Source: Massilia atriviolacea (GTDB lineage: Bacteria; Pseudomonadota; Gammaproteobacteria; Burkholderiales; Burkholderiaceae_D). Taken from it: 64,000 bases of DNA. Positions 48,649 through 59,352 of the stretch are shown in pieces. The notes beneath the pieces were generated by a model, which worked only from the letters and a program-made list of their open reading frames with translations, was not told the DNA's origin and ran no database searches. Every line of letters starts with the position of its first letter. Position 1 is the first letter of the stretch. The stretch spans positions 248,001 to 312,000 of the forward strand of contig NZ_RXLQ01000006.1 in assembly GCF_003953935.1 (NCBI RefSeq), read 5' to 3'. Made by a program: the position numbers and the translations under genes.

Positions 48649-51027
48649 ATGCCAACAATTAACGAGATTCTTCAAACTATGGACTACGGCCCTGCACCCG
48701 AGAGCACCAAAGAAGCGCAAGCATGGCTGGACCAGCATGAGCGCCGCTTCGGGCTGTTCATCGATAACGCCTGGACCGATTCGTCCGACACCTTCGCCTC
48801 GACCAATCCGGCCGACGGCAAGGAACTGGCGCAGCTGACCCAGGCCAGCAACGCCGACGTCGACCGCGCGGTGGAAGCGGCGCGCCGCGCCCAGCCGGGC
48901 TGGGTGGCGCTGGGCGGCCATGGCCGCGCGCGCGTGCTGTACGCGCTGGCGCGGCTGCTGCAAAAGCATGCGCGCCTGTTCGCGGTCATCGAAACGCTCG
49001 ACAACGGCAAGACGATCCGCGAAACGCGCGACGCCGACCTGCCCTTGGCAAGCCGTCACTTCTACCATCACGCCGGCTGGGCGCAGCTGCAGTCGGAAGA
49101 ATTTGCCGACTACCGCGCCGTGGGCGTGGTGGGGCAGATCGTGCCCTGGAACTTCCCGCTGCTGATGCTGGCCTGGAAAATCGCACCGGCGCTGGCCGCC
49201 GGTAACACGGTCGTCTTCAAGCCGGCCGAATTCACCTCGCTGTCCGCGCTGCTGTTCGCCGAGATCTGCCAGCAGGCCGGCGTGCCGGCCGGCGTGGTCA
49301 ACATCGTCACCGGCGACGGCCGCGTGGGCGAGGCCATCGTCAACCACGCGGGCATCGACAAGATCGCCTTTACCGGCTCCACCGAAGTGGGCCGCATCAT
49401 CCGCAAGGCCACCGCCGGCAGCGGCAAGAAGCTCTCGCTCGAACTGGGCGGCAAGTCGCCGTTCATCGTGTTCGAAGACGCCGACCTCGACGCCGCCGTC
49501 GAAGGACTGGTCGACTCGATCTGGTTCAACCAGGGCCAGGTCTGCTGCGCCGGTTCGCGCCTGCTGGTGCAGGAGTCGATTGAAGAACGCTTCCTCGCCA
49601 AACTGCGCGCGCGCATGGACAACCTGCGTCTCGGCTCGCCCATCGAAAAATCGGTCGATATCGGCGCGCTGGTCGATCCGATCCAGCGCCAGCGCATCGA
49701 AGGCCTGGTCGAAGCGGCGCGCGCCGAAGGCTGCACCATCTACCAGCCTGCGTGCGAACTGCCGGCCACCGGCTCGTGGTTCCCGCCAACCCTGATCACG
49801 GGCGCCTCCACCTCGGCCGGCATCGCCCAGACCGAAGTGTTCGGACCGGTGCTGGTCGCGATGAGCTTCCGCACCCCGGTCGAAGCGGTCCAGCTGGCGA
49901 ACAACACCGTCTATGGCCTCGCCGCCTGCGTGTGGTCCGAGTCGATCAGCCTCGCGCTCGACCTGGCGCCGCAGATCAAGGCCGGCGTGGTGTGGATTAA
50001 CACCGCCAACCAGTTCGACGCCGCCTGCGGCTTCGGCGGCTACCGCGAGTCCGGCTTCGGCCGCGAGGGCGGCAAGGAAGGCATGTACGAGTACATGACG
50101 GCGCTGTCGGAAGACGCGCGTCCGGCCGCACCGGGCGTGGCAATCAAGGGCAAGGCCAAGCCGGCCGAGGCACCGGGTCCGTTCGCCATCGACCGCACCG
50201 CCAAGATGTACATCGGCGGCAAGCAGGCGCGCCCCGACGGCGCCTACACCCGCGCGATCGTTGGCGCCAACGGCGCATTCGTGGGCGACGTGGGCGAGGG
50301 CGGCCGCAAGGACATCCGCAACGCCGTGGAAGCGGCGCACAAGGCGTCCGGCTGGGCCAAGGCCACCTCGCACAACCGCGCGCAGGTCCTGTACTACATC
50401 GCCGAGAACCTGGCGATCCGCGCCGACGAATTCGCGGCGCGCCTGGCCGCCATGACCGGCGCCAAGAATCCGGAGAAGGAAGTGCAGGCATCGATCGAGC
50501 GCCTGTTCTACTATGCCGCGTGGGCCGACAAGTACGACGGCCTGGCGCACCAGCCGCCGATGCACGGCATCACCGTAGCGCTCAACGAGCCGGTGGGCGT
50601 GATCGGCATCATCTGCCCGAACGAGTCGCCGCTGCTCGGCTTCATCTCGCTGGTGGCGCCCGCGCTGGCGCTGGGTAACCGCGTGATCGCGGTGCCGTCG
50701 GAAGCGTATCCGCTGGCGGCGACCGACCTGTATCAGGTCCTCGACACCTCGGACCTGCCGGGCGGTGCACTGAACATCATCACCGGCAGCGCCGACGAAC
50801 TGGCCAAGACCCTGGCGACGCACTCGGACGTGGATGCCGTGTGGCGCCACGACGGCTCGGCGGAAGGCTGCGCCGAAGTCGAACGCCTGTCGGCCGAATC
50901 GCTCAAGCGCACCTGGGTGGGCGGCGGCAAAGGACGCGACTGGTACGACACCAAGCAGGCCGGCGGACGCGCGGTACTGGCGCACGCGAGCCAGGTCAAG
51001 AATGTCTGGATTCCGTACGGCGTGTAA
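48649..51027 (+). CDS. Double-domain aldehyde dehydrogenase (ALDH16-like)
   Basis: A 792-residue fusion of two ALDH modules. The first (~30-500) is complete, with the NAD-binding GSTEVGRII, the general-base Glu in LELGGKSPFIV and the catalytic Cys in GQVCCAGSR. The second (~510-792) repeats the NAD-domain pattern (YIGGKQARPDG; ICPNESPLLGF) but lacks the GQxC catalytic segment and much of the catalytic domain. This arrangement matches ALDH16, known from animals and some bacteria, where the second domain is structural. Between deoC and deoA the obvious substrate is acetaldehyde from deoxyribose breakdown, giving acetate and NADH. Confidence 0.88.
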   Translation: MPTINEILQTMDYGPAPESTKEAQAWLDQHERRFGLFIDNAWTDSSDTFASTNPADGKELAQLTQASNADVDRAVEAARRAQPGWVALGGHGRARVLYALARLLQKHARLFAVIETLDNGKTIRETRDADLPLASRHFYHHAGWAQLQSEEFADYRAVGVVGQIVPWNFPLLMLAWKIAPALAAGNTVVFKPAEFTSLSALLFAEICQQAGVPAGVVNIVTGDGRVGEAIVNHAGIDKIAFTGSTEVGRIIRKATAGSGKKLSLELGGKSPFIVFEDADLDAAVEGLVDSIWFNQGQVCCAGSRLLVQESIEERFLAKLRARMDNLRLGSPIEKSVDIGALVDPIQRQRIEGLVEAARAEGCTIYQPACELPATGSWFPPTLITGASTSAGIAQTEVFGPVLVAMSFRTPVEAVQLANNTVYGLAACVWSESISLALDLAPQIKAGVVWINTANQFDAACGFGGYRESGFGREGGKEGMYEYMTALSEDARPAAPGVAIKGKAKPAEAPGPFAIDRTAKMYIGGKQARPDGAYTRAIVGANGAFVGDVGEGGRKDIRNAVEAAHKASGWAKATSHNRAQVLYYIAENLAIRADEFAARLAAMTGAKNPEKEVQASIERLFYYAAWADKYDGLAHQPPMHGITVALNEPVGVIGIICPNESPLLGFISLVAPALALGNRVIAVPSEAYPLAATDLYQVLDTSDLPGGALNIITGSADELAKTLATHSDVDAVWRHDGSAEGCAEVERLSAESLKRTWVGGGKGRDWYDTKQAGGRAVLAHASQVKNVWIPYGV

Positions 51028-51068
51028 GCCTGCGGTCCGGGAAAAAACAACACAAGTAAAGGCAGCAC

Positions 51069-52391
51069 ATGTTCTTAAATCAGGAAATCATCCGCAAAAA
51101 ACGCGATGGCGGAGCTCTCTCGGCTGAAGAGATCCAGTTCTTCGTGCGCGGCATCACCGACGGCAGCGTCACCGAAGGCCAGATCGCGGCACTCGCGATG
51201 GCGGTCTTCTTCAACGACATGAACATGGACGAGCGCGTGGCCTTCACCCTGGCCATGCGCGACTCCGGCCAGGTCATGGAATGGCGTTCGCTGAACCTGC
51301 CCGGCCCCGTGGTCGACAAGCACTCGACCGGCGGCGTGGGCGACGTGGTCTCGCTGATGCTCGGACCGATGATCGCGGCCTGCGGCGGCTTCGTGCCGAT
51401 GATCTCCGGCCGCGGCCTGGGCCACACCGGCGGCACGCTCGACAAGTTCGATTCGATTCCCGGCTACTGCACGGTGCCGGACCCGGAACTGTTCCGCACC
51501 GTCGTCAAGGACGTGGGCGTGGCCATCATCGGCCAGACCGCGCAGCTGGCGCCGTCGGACAAGCGCTTCTACAGCATCCGCGACACCACGGCGACGGTCG
51601 AATCGGTGGCCATGATCACCGGCTCGATCCTGTCGAAGAAGCTCTCCGCCGGGCTCGATGCGCTGGTCATGGACGTCAAGGTCGGCACCGGCGCCTTCAT
51701 GCCGAGCTACGACAAGTCGGTCGAACTGGCCGAGAGCATTGTCGCTGTCGGTAACGGCGCGGGCACGCGGACCTCGGCCCTGCTGACCGAGATGAACGAG
51801 TCGCTCGGCCCGGTGGCCGGCAACGCGCTGGAAGTGCGCCTGGCGATGGATTACCTGACCGGCCGTTCGCGTCCGGCGCGCCTGCACGAAGTGACGATGG
51901 CGCTGTGCGCCGAGATGCTGGTGCTGGGCAAGCTGGCCGCCAACGAAGCCGACGCCCGCGCCAAGCTGCAGGCGGGCCTGGATTCCGGCGAAGCGGCCGA
52001 GCGCTTTTCGCGCATGGTCGCGGCGCTGGGCGGCCCGGCCGATCTGGTCGAGCGTCCGGATGCGTATCTGGAAAAGGCGCCGATCGTGGTGCCGGTACCG
52101 GCGCTGCAGGCCGGCTTTGCGACGGCGACCGATTGCCGTGGCCTGGGCCTGGCGGTGGTCAGCCTGGGCGGCGGACGCCGTCGTCCGGAAGACGCGATCG
52201 ACTTTGCGGTTGGCTTGACTGAGCTGGTGGAACTGGGCGACGCGATTGCGGTCGGCCAGCCGCTGGCGATGGTGCACGCGCGCACGCAGGCTGCGGCCGA
52301 ACAGGCGGTGCGCGAGGTGCAGGCTGCGTACAAGGTTGGCGATAGCAAGCCGGCTGCGAATCCGATCATTTACCGCACGATCCGCCCATAG
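51069..52391 (+). CDS. deoA: Thymidine phosphorylase
   Basis: A 440-residue pyrimidine phosphorylase cleaving thymidine and deoxyuridine to base and deoxyribose 1-phosphate. Signature residues are in [13 protein letters not shown], the phosphate site [14 protein letters not shown], and KVGTGAFM. Length equals E. coli DeoA. It follows the aldehyde dehydrogenase by 41 bases and is separated from cdd by a double hairpin. Confidence 0.96.
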   Translation: MFLNQEIIRKKRDGGALSAEEIQFFVRGITDGSVTEGQIAALAMAVFFNDMNMDERVAFTLAMRDSGQVMEWRSLNLPGPVVDKHSTGGVGDVVSLMLGPMIAACGGFVPMISGRGLGHTGGTLDKFDSIPGYCTVPDPELFRTVVKDVGVAIIGQTAQLAPSDKRFYSIRDTTATVESVAMITGSILSKKLSAGLDALVMDVKVGTGAFMPSYDKSVELAESIVAVGNGAGTRTSALLTEMNESLGPVAGNALEVRLAMDYLTGRSRPARLHEVTMALCAEMLVLGKLAANEADARAKLQAGLDSGEAAERFSRMVAALGGPADLVERPDAYLEKAPIVVPVPALQAGFATATDCRGLGLAVVSLGGGRRRPEDAIDFAVGLTELVELGDAIAVGQPLAMVHARTQAAAEQAVREVQAAYKVGDSKPAANPIIYRTIRP

Positions 52392-52393
52392 AT

Positions 52394-52484
52394 CGTCGCA
52401 CCCGCGCAGGCGGGTGCCCAGGTTCGTTCCGGAGCTGATGGCTGCGAAGCAAACCTGGGTACCCGCCCTGGGCGGGGACGACGG
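52394..52484. repeat. Composite REP-like element (two hairpins joined by a bridging stem)
   Basis: Two GC-rich palindromes in opposite orientation (CCCGC-GCAG-GCGGG and CCCGCCCTGGGCGGG) are joined by a further pairing of CCCAGGTT (52417-52424) with AACCTGGG (52452-52459), and outer CGTCG/CGACG bases close the structure. The arrangement resembles the paired REPs of BIME elements. It fills the 126-base gap between deoA and cdd and may limit read-through or protect upstream mRNA. Confidence 0.65.
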
Positions 52485-52517
52485 TTTTCAGGATGTGGGA
52501 GTGAACAAGGAACACCC

Positions 52518-52922
52518 ATGAAATACGAAAAACTCATCACCGAAGCCACCGCAGCCCGTCTGCTGGCCTACACCCCGTACTCGAACTTCCAGGTCGGCGC
52601 CGCCCTCGAATGCAAGGACGGCCGCATCTTCCGTGGCTGTAACATCGAAAACGCGTCCTACGGCTTGTGCAACTGCGCCGAGCGCACCGCCTTCTTCAGC
52701 GCGCTCGCGCACGGCTACAAGCCGGGCGACTTCACCGCGCTGGCCGTGATCGGCCAGACCGACGGCCCCATCGCCCCCTGCGGCGCCTGCCGCCAGGTGA
52801 TCCTGGAATTGGGCGGCAACGACCTGCCGATCGTGCTGACCAACCTCCATGGCGACATTCTCGAAACGACGGCGGCCGGCCAGCTGCCGAACGCGTTCGG
52901 CGGCTGGGACCTGAAGAAGTAA
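52518..52922 (+). CDS. cdd: Cytidine deaminase
   Basis: A 134-residue homotetrameric-type cytidine deaminase converting (deoxy)cytidine to (deoxy)uridine, which DeoA-type enzymes can then phosphorolyse. Zinc ligands and catalytic Glu are C53-A-E55 and P87-C88-G-A-C91. Its stop codon is three bases from the start of the next gene. Confidence 0.95.
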   Translation: MKYEKLITEATAARLLAYTPYSNFQVGAALECKDGRIFRGCNIENASYGLCNCAERTAFFSALAHGYKPGDFTALAVIGQTDGPIAPCGACRQVILELGGNDLPIVLTNLHGDILETTAAGQLPNAFGGWDLKK

Positions 52923-54573
<1,651 letters not shown>

Positions 54574-54595
54574 GGTGTGCTCCTCGATGGCTGCT

Positions 54596-55027
54596 TTATT
54601 CGAAGGGGTCGTAGGTGCCAAAGGTCCAGACGTGGCCCTCCAGGTCGCGGCAGGTGAAGCTGCGCCCGCCGTAGTCTTCGTCCTTGATGTCCATGACGAT
54701 TGGCGCGCGCGCCGACAGCACGCGGTCGTAGACGGCGTCCGCGTCTTCCACCACCACGCAGATGGTCTGGGTCTGTGCGCCGCCGATCTCGTCGGGTTGC
54801 TTCATCAGTTTGCTGTATTCGGAGTCGATGGCGGAGGTCGATCCGAGCATCACCATGCCGTTGCCGAACGATAATTGCGCGTGCAGGATGGTGTTGTTGT
54901 CGCCGGGGACGACGAGTTGCTTCTGGAAACCAAAATGATGGCAGAGCCAGTCGATGGCGGCCGGCGCGTCGCGGTAGCGCAGGCAGGGGATGACGTTGGC
55001 GCGGGTTTGCTTGGGGGTTGCTGACAT
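54596..55027 (-). CDS. VOC family protein 2
   Basis: A 143-residue VOC protein of the type often labelled glyoxalase (VIPCLRYRDAPAAIDWLCHHFGF; FTCRDLEGHVWTFGTYDPF). It resembles PhnB-like/YdhR-neighbour proteins of unknown role rather than methylglyoxal-converting GlxI. Paired with VOC protein 1. Confidence 0.82.
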   Translation of the reverse strand: MSATPKQTRANVIPCLRYRDAPAAIDWLCHHFGFQKQLVVPGDNNTILHAQLSFGNGMVMLGSTSAIDSEYSKLMKQPDEIGGAQTQTICVVVEDADAVYDRVLSARAPIVMDIKDEDYGGRSFTCRDLEGHVWTFGTYDPFE

Positions 55028-55096
55028 GTTCCTTCTCCTGGACAGGTGATCGGAAAAGCAGGGTATATGGTACTGGATTATCGCCGCCCCGGGTTT

Positions 55097-55855
55097 TTAC
55101 ATTTGCTGGAACAGGTGCGCGTGATTGCGGCTCACTTCGAGCAGCGCCGGGTGGTTGCGCACCCTGAGCATCTGGCGTCCGCGATCGTCGCGGGTGACCT
55201 CGGCAATGGCGTCCACGCGCACCAGGGTGGAACGGTGGATGCGCCAGAATTCGTCGGGATCGAGTTCGTCGGCCAGCTCCTTGAGCGTCTTGCGGATCAA
55301 CAGTTGCGCCTGCGCCGTCTGCACCAGCGTGTACTTGTCGTCGGACTGGAAGAACAGGATTTCGCGCGTGCTGATCATGCGCAGGTTGCTGCCCACCTGG
55401 GCCTGGATCCAGCGCAGGTAGGCGGGCTTTCTGGCTTCGCCCTGCTGCAGGATTTGGGTCAGCTGGCGCAGTTGTTCGCCGATGTTTTCCGGCGCGCGGG
55501 TCAGGCGCGTGCGCAGCCGCTCGCACGTTACGCGCAGGCGCTCGGCCACCACCGGCTTGAGCAGGTAATCCATGGCGCCCTGTTCGAAGGCGTCCAGCGC
55601 GTACTGGTCGTAGGCGGTCACGAACACGATGTGGCAGCGGTTGTACAACTGGCGCGCCGCTTCGATGCCGCCCTGGCCCGGCATGCGGATGTCGAGGAAG
55701 ACGATGTCCGGCCGGTGCCGGTCGGCCATGCTGACGGCATCGAGGCCGTTGGCCGCTTCGCCGGCGATGACCAGGTCCGGCCAGACCTCGGCCAGGCGCG
55801 CGCGCAGCTGGTCGCGCATGGGGGATTCGTCGTCGACGATCAGTGCACTGGCCAT
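55097..55855 (-). CDS. LytTR-family response regulator
   Basis: A 252-residue regulator. Receiver domain (~1-120) has the acidic pair VDDES, the phosphoacceptor Asp in FLDIRMPG, Thr in FVTAYD and Lys in LLKPV; the LytTR DNA-binding domain (~145-250) contains FFQSDDKYTLVQT and FWRIHRSTLVRVDAI. It starts one base after the stop of the histidine kinase gene. An AlgR-like pair is the nearest comparison; the target genes are unknown. Confidence 0.92.
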   Translation of the reverse strand: MASALIVDDESPMRDQLRARLAEVWPDLVIAGEAANGLDAVSMADRHRPDIVFLDIRMPGQGGIEAARQLYNRCHIVFVTAYDQYALDAFEQGAMDYLLKPVVAERLRVTCERLRTRLTRAPENIGEQLRQLTQILQQGEARKPAYLRWIQAQVGSNLRMISTREILFFQSDDKYTLVQTAQAQLLIRKTLKELADELDPDEFWRIHRSTLVRVDAIAEVTRDDRGRQMLRVRNHPALLEVSRNHAHLFQQM

Positions 55856-55856
55856 C

Positions 55857-56750
55857 TCAGCGAGTCTCCTGCATGGAATAAGGTATCCGCAGCGACGCCA
55901 GCGCGCCGCCCTCGGGGGGCATTTCGATCACCAGTTCGGCACGCGCGCCGAACAGCAGGAACAGGCGTTCGCGAATGTTCGCCAGCCCCACGCCGCCTTC
56001 GCCCGCGTGCATGCAGAATCCCGCGCCATTATCGCGCACATCGACGTGCATGGTGTCGTCCACCAGGCGCGCGCTGACGTCGATGCGCCCGCCCTCGATC
56101 TTCGGCTCCAGCCCGTGCTTGATGGCGTTTTCGATCAGGATTTGCAGCATCATCGGCGGGAAGGGCGTGTGTTCGAGGTGCGCGGGCACGTCGAAGCCGA
56201 CCGCGAGCCGCTCCTTCATGCGCGCCTGCATGATGGCCAGGTAGGCGCGCGACAGCTGCACCTGGCGCCCCAGCGTGCCGCCGCCTGCCGCGCGCATCTG
56301 CGGCAGGGTCGAACGCAGGTAGTCGATCAGGTGCATGTGGATGCGCGCCGCCTGCGGCGGGTCGGTTTCGATCAGCTGGCCGATCAGGGCCAGGGTATTG
56401 AACAGGAAGTGCGGCTCGACCTGCGCCTGCAGGGTCGCCATCTGCGCTTCCAGCAGGCGCCGTTCGAGCACGGCGACGCTGGCTTCGGCGGTCGCTTCGC
56501 GCGCGACCAGTTCGGCCTTGCGCTTGCCGCCGGCGAGCACTTTCACGCCGTACGAGATGATGATGTACCAGATCGCCGGTTCGGGCAGGGTCAGCGCCAG
56601 GCCGAAGGCCATGGCCAGGAACCAGGTGATGAACAGCTGGCGCCATTCCACTACGGCAAGCCAGTCGAAGAAGTTCCACCATAACACTGTGGCTTGCGCG
56701 AGGGAATCGCGCAGGAAATCCATGACCTTGTTCAACTGGCTTGCCTTCAC
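55857..56750 (-). CDS. LytS-type sensor histidine kinase
   Basis: A 297-residue His_kinase-family protein with two N-terminal membrane helices (~38-80) and little periplasmic sequence. The phosphoacceptor is in EPHFLFNTLALIGQL, followed by N-box ILIENAIKHGLEP and G-box DNGAGF ... GVGLANIRERL. I use the GTG at 56750, four bases from the upstream stop and preceded by GGCGAG; ATG 56723 is the alternative. It is the partner of the adjoining LytTR regulator. Confidence 0.9.
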   Translation of the reverse strand: MKASQLNKVMDFLRDSLAQATVLWWNFFDWLAVVEWRQLFITWFLAMAFGLALTLPEPAIWYIIISYGVKVLAGGKRKAELVAREATAEASVAVLERRLLEAQMATLQAQVEPHFLFNTLALIGQLIETDPPQAARIHMHLIDYLRSTLPQMRAAGGGTLGRQVQLSRAYLAIMQARMKERLAVGFDVPAHLEHTPFPPMMLQILIENAIKHGLEPKIEGGRIDVSARLVDDTMHVDVRDNGAGFCMHAGEGGVGLANIRERLFLLFGARAELVIEMPPEGGALASLRIPYSMQETR

Positions 56751-56754
56751 GCTG

Positions 56755-57036
56755 TTACTCGCCGTCGGCCTTGACCGGGGTGTAGGGCGTGGCCGGGCCG
56801 CGCGTGGCGCGGTCGGTCAGGTAGCCGTTGACCAGTTTGACGGCCATGAACAGGACGAACAGGGTGAGCACCAGCGGAACGATGGTCAGCAGCAGGGCCA
56901 GGCCCACAGCGCCGAGCAGCAGGGTCGGCCAGGACATGGTCGAAATGGCGCCGACCGCGTACCTGGCTGCCTTGACCAGGGTGCGGCCGAGGTCTTCCAG
57001 GCTGGCAAAAAAGGACGTAAAGGCAGGGTTGTTCAT
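56755..57036 (-). CDS. Small membrane protein
   Basis: A 93-residue protein with an amphipathic N-terminus and one long hydrophobic region (~37-70) that could be two short helices, then a polar tail. A CTGGAGAA site precedes ATG 57036. It is four bases upstream of the histidine kinase start, so it might modulate that kinase. No known family recognised. Confidence 0.65.
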   Translation of the reverse strand: MNNPAFTSFFASLEDLGRTLVKAARYAVGAISTMSWPTLLLGAVGLALLLTIVPLVLTLFVLFMAVKLVNGYLTDRATRGPATPYTPVKADGE

Positions 57037-57166
57037 GTGCTTCTCCAGGGGAGGGTTGTCGATGGAGAGACTGTAGCAAGGGCGGCGAAATTGCTCTACC
57101 GTTGTCCGACGAAGTGCGCAAAACGGGGGCTGACTGGCCCCAAGCGGCGATAAGCGGGCCGCACGC

Positions 57167-57328
57167 CTAAGTACTCGCCCAGAAATAAATGTGTTTTTGG
57201 CTGCCAGAACCGGCGCGTTGCTGCGTTGGCTCCTGCTTGCAGTGCTCGCACTGCCGCGCACTCGCCGCCTTGCACCGCATCCGTTTCTGTTTGCCAAAAC
57301 TCACATTTATTTCCGGTCAAGTACTTAG
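57167..57328. repeat. 162-base MITE-like element with ~36-base terminal inverted repeats
   Basis: The ends CTAAGTACT...AGAAATAAATGTG...TTTTTGGC (57167-57201) and the inverse at 57293-57328 match at about 31 of 36 positions. The ends are strikingly AT-rich against a GC-rich ~90-base core. The nitrilase gene reads into it and takes its TAA stop (57325-57327) from the repeat tip. No transposase is nearby. A non-autonomous transposable element or a large paired palindrome is likely. Confidence 0.65.
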
Positions 57329-58065
57329 CGCAGCGGGACCACCCTGCCGCCATCGTCGTCGGCGATCACCAGCAGCTCGCCCGGCCCCGGCGCGGCGACG
57401 ATCAGCCGGCCGCCGCGCGCCCAGATCGCGCTGCGGCCGGCGCTCTCGTAGCCGCCCGACGCATGCGCGTGATTGGCCATCAATACGCCCATGCCGAACA
57501 GCTTTGCGTAGCCGGCCAGCTGGGCGCTATCCTTGTCGTAGCCGCCGTTCGATATCAGCGAGCCGGCCGCGTACAGCGCGGCCCCGGCCACCGCCGCCGC
57601 GTGCGCGTGCTGCTGCTGGGCGGTGTCGGCGCAGATCGCCAGCGCCACCTTGCTGCCGCGCACATCGTGCAACTGGCTGATGGCGCTGCCGGCCTTGACG
57701 TGCCGTTCTTCGCCCGCGTGCAGGAAGTGCTTGCGGTAGGCCGACGTGCGCCCGTCGGCATGGAAGGTGATCGCGCCGATGCCGGGCAGGGCATCGGCGT
57801 TGGCCAGCGGCGCGCCGACCACCAGCGTCATCTTGGCGTCGGTGGCGCGCTCGCGCAGGGGCGCCAGCAGGGCGTCGTCGGCCTTGAGCGCGCAGGCGGC
57901 CATGCCGGCCAGCTCGTAGCCGCACAGCGACAGCTCGGGGAACACCAGCAACTGCACGCCTTCCCGGGCGGCGGCGTCGATGAAGGCCAGGTGGTGCGCC
58001 ACGTTGGCCGCGATGTCGAGCGGCGCCGCTGCGCATTGGGCGGCCGCGTAGCGCAGGCCGGCCAT
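57325..58065 (-). CDS. Carbon-nitrogen hydrolase (nitrilase superfamily)
   Basis: A 246-residue amidase-fold protein. The Glu-Lys-Cys triad is seen in FPELSLCGYE, AYRKHFLHAGEE and LAICADTAQQ. The length is slightly short for the superfamily, and the last residues VVPLR precede a stop supplied by the repeat element, so the original C-terminus may have been altered. Its start overlaps the stop of the GNAT gene (TGATG). Possible substrates include omega-amides or carbamoyl compounds such as N-carbamyl-beta-alanine; the sequence does not decide. Confidence 0.82.
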   Translation of the reverse strand: MAGLRYAAAQCAAAPLDIAANVAHHLAFIDAAAREGVQLLVFPELSLCGYELAGMAACALKADDALLAPLRERATDAKMTLVVGAPLANADALPGIGAITFHADGRTSAYRKHFLHAGEERHVKAGSAISQLHDVRGSKVALAICADTAQQQHAHAAAVAGAALYAAGSLISNGGYDKDSAQLAGYAKLFGMGVLMANHAHASGGYESAGRSAIWARGGRLIVAAPGPGELLVIADDDGGRVVPLR

Positions 58066-58619
58066 CAGCGCGCCTCCCAGCCGCGCCGCAGCAGGCCGTA
58101 ATACTCGGTGTCGCAGATCTCGCCGTTGACGATCCAGCGTTCCGGCATATAGCCCTCTTTTTGAAAGCCCATGCGCAGCAGCAGCCTGGCCGAGGCCAGG
58201 TTGCGCGGGTCGATATCGGCTTCGATGCGGTTCATGTTCATTTCCTTGAACAGGTAGTCGAGCGTGGCGCGCATCGCTTCGCTCAGGTAGCCCTTGCCCC
58301 AGAAGGCGCTGGCCAGCGCGTAGCCGATCTCGCAGCGCCGGTTCTGCGCATGGAAGGCGTGCGGGTTGATGGTGCCGATCAGCTTGCCCGTCTCGCGCAG
58401 GATCAGCCCAAGCTGCATGCTGCTGCCGTTGCCGTAGCCGTCCAGCGCGCGCGCAATCGCCGCGTCGCCCTGGGACGGGTCGGTCCAGGCGGTGCCGCTG
58501 AAGTAGCGCATCACCGCCGGGTCGGCGTGGATGGTGTACAGCGCCTGGGTGTCGCTGGCGTGCAGGAAGCGCAGGGTCAGGCGCTCGGTCTGCAAGGTGA
58601 CGGGGAGAATTTCTGGCAT
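58065..58619 (-). CDS. GNAT-family N-acetyltransferase (RimJ/RimL-like)
   Basis: A 184-residue acetyltransferase: TERLTLRFL at the N-terminus, GYALASAFWGKGYLSEAM (acetyl-CoA pyrophosphate loop) and NLASARLLLRMGFQKEG are characteristic of the RimJ/RimL/SpeG-like group acting on protein N-termini or small amines. Coupled to the downstream nitrilase gene. Confidence 0.88.
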   Translation of the reverse strand: MPEILPVTLQTERLTLRFLHASDTQALYTIHADPAVMRYFSGTAWTDPSQGDAAIARALDGYGNGSSMQLGLILRETGKLIGTINPHAFHAQNRRCEIGYALASAFWGKGYLSEAMRATLDYLFKEMNMNRIEADIDPRNLASARLLLRMGFQKEGYMPERWIVNGEICDTEYYGLLRRGWEAR

Positions 58620-58825
58620 GGGGCGCTCTGGCAGATTGGTCGATTGACAAGAATACACGAATGCGGCGAATCGGGCCTGCGCAGGCCTCATCTCGCGGCA
58701 TTGATTCTTTCTCCTCGACAAAAATAGCACGACCTGATCCCACGCGCACCCAAGGCATGGTCCTACTCGTTTAGACAGCTGGCAATGTAAGAATGTCTGT
58801 TCGATAAGTTCATCAGGAGACAGTC

Positions 58826-59323
58826 ATGAAAACCAGGATCGCGATGTCCCTCGTCGCCCTCATGATCGGCGGCGCGGCATGGGCGCAAACCCAGGGCGGC
58901 ACCAGCGGCGCGGCCACCACCCAGTCCAGCGCCACGAATACGGGAACGGCCGCGCGCGGCGATGTGACCCGGGCCAATCCGGACAGGCAGAGTCGTAACC
59001 GCACTCCGGCTCCGCAGAACCGCGACAAGTCGCTGGAAGAGCGCGACGTGGCCAACGACCTGCGCGACAGCAGCACCAACACCAGTACGGCGAACACCGC
59101 GGCGCGCGATGCGGACCGCTCGTCGACCGGCGGCGGCACCGAGATGCGCGGTTCGTCCGGCACCAGCGGGATGACCGGCAGCGGCGCTCCCAACAGCACC
59201 GGGACGAAAAGCGCCAACGAAGCGGCGAGGAATGGCGATGTGCCGATATCGGGCAATCGCCCACGCGGCATGAACAGTACGGGACCGGTCGACGACAAGT
59301 CGGCCGTGCAGCCGATCCGCTGA
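58826..59323 (+). CDS. Exported low-complexity protein
   Basis: A 165-residue protein with a signal peptide (cleavage after AWA, ~residue 20). The mature part is almost entirely Ser, Thr, Asn, Gly, Ala and charged residues, with no hydrophobic core, hence probably disordered. A CAGGAGACAGTC site supports ATG 58826. No family recognised; a surface or stress-related role can only be guessed. Confidence 0.65.
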   Translation: MKTRIAMSLVALMIGGAAWAQTQGGTSGAATTQSSATNTGTAARGDVTRANPDRQSRNRTPAPQNRDKSLEERDVANDLRDSSTNTSTANTAARDADRSSTGGGTEMRGSSGTSGMTGSGAPNSTGTKSANEAARNGDVPISGNRPRGMNSTGPVDDKSAVQPIR

Positions 59324-59352
59324 GCGCAAGTGGGCGGCAGCGCCAGGTAGCG

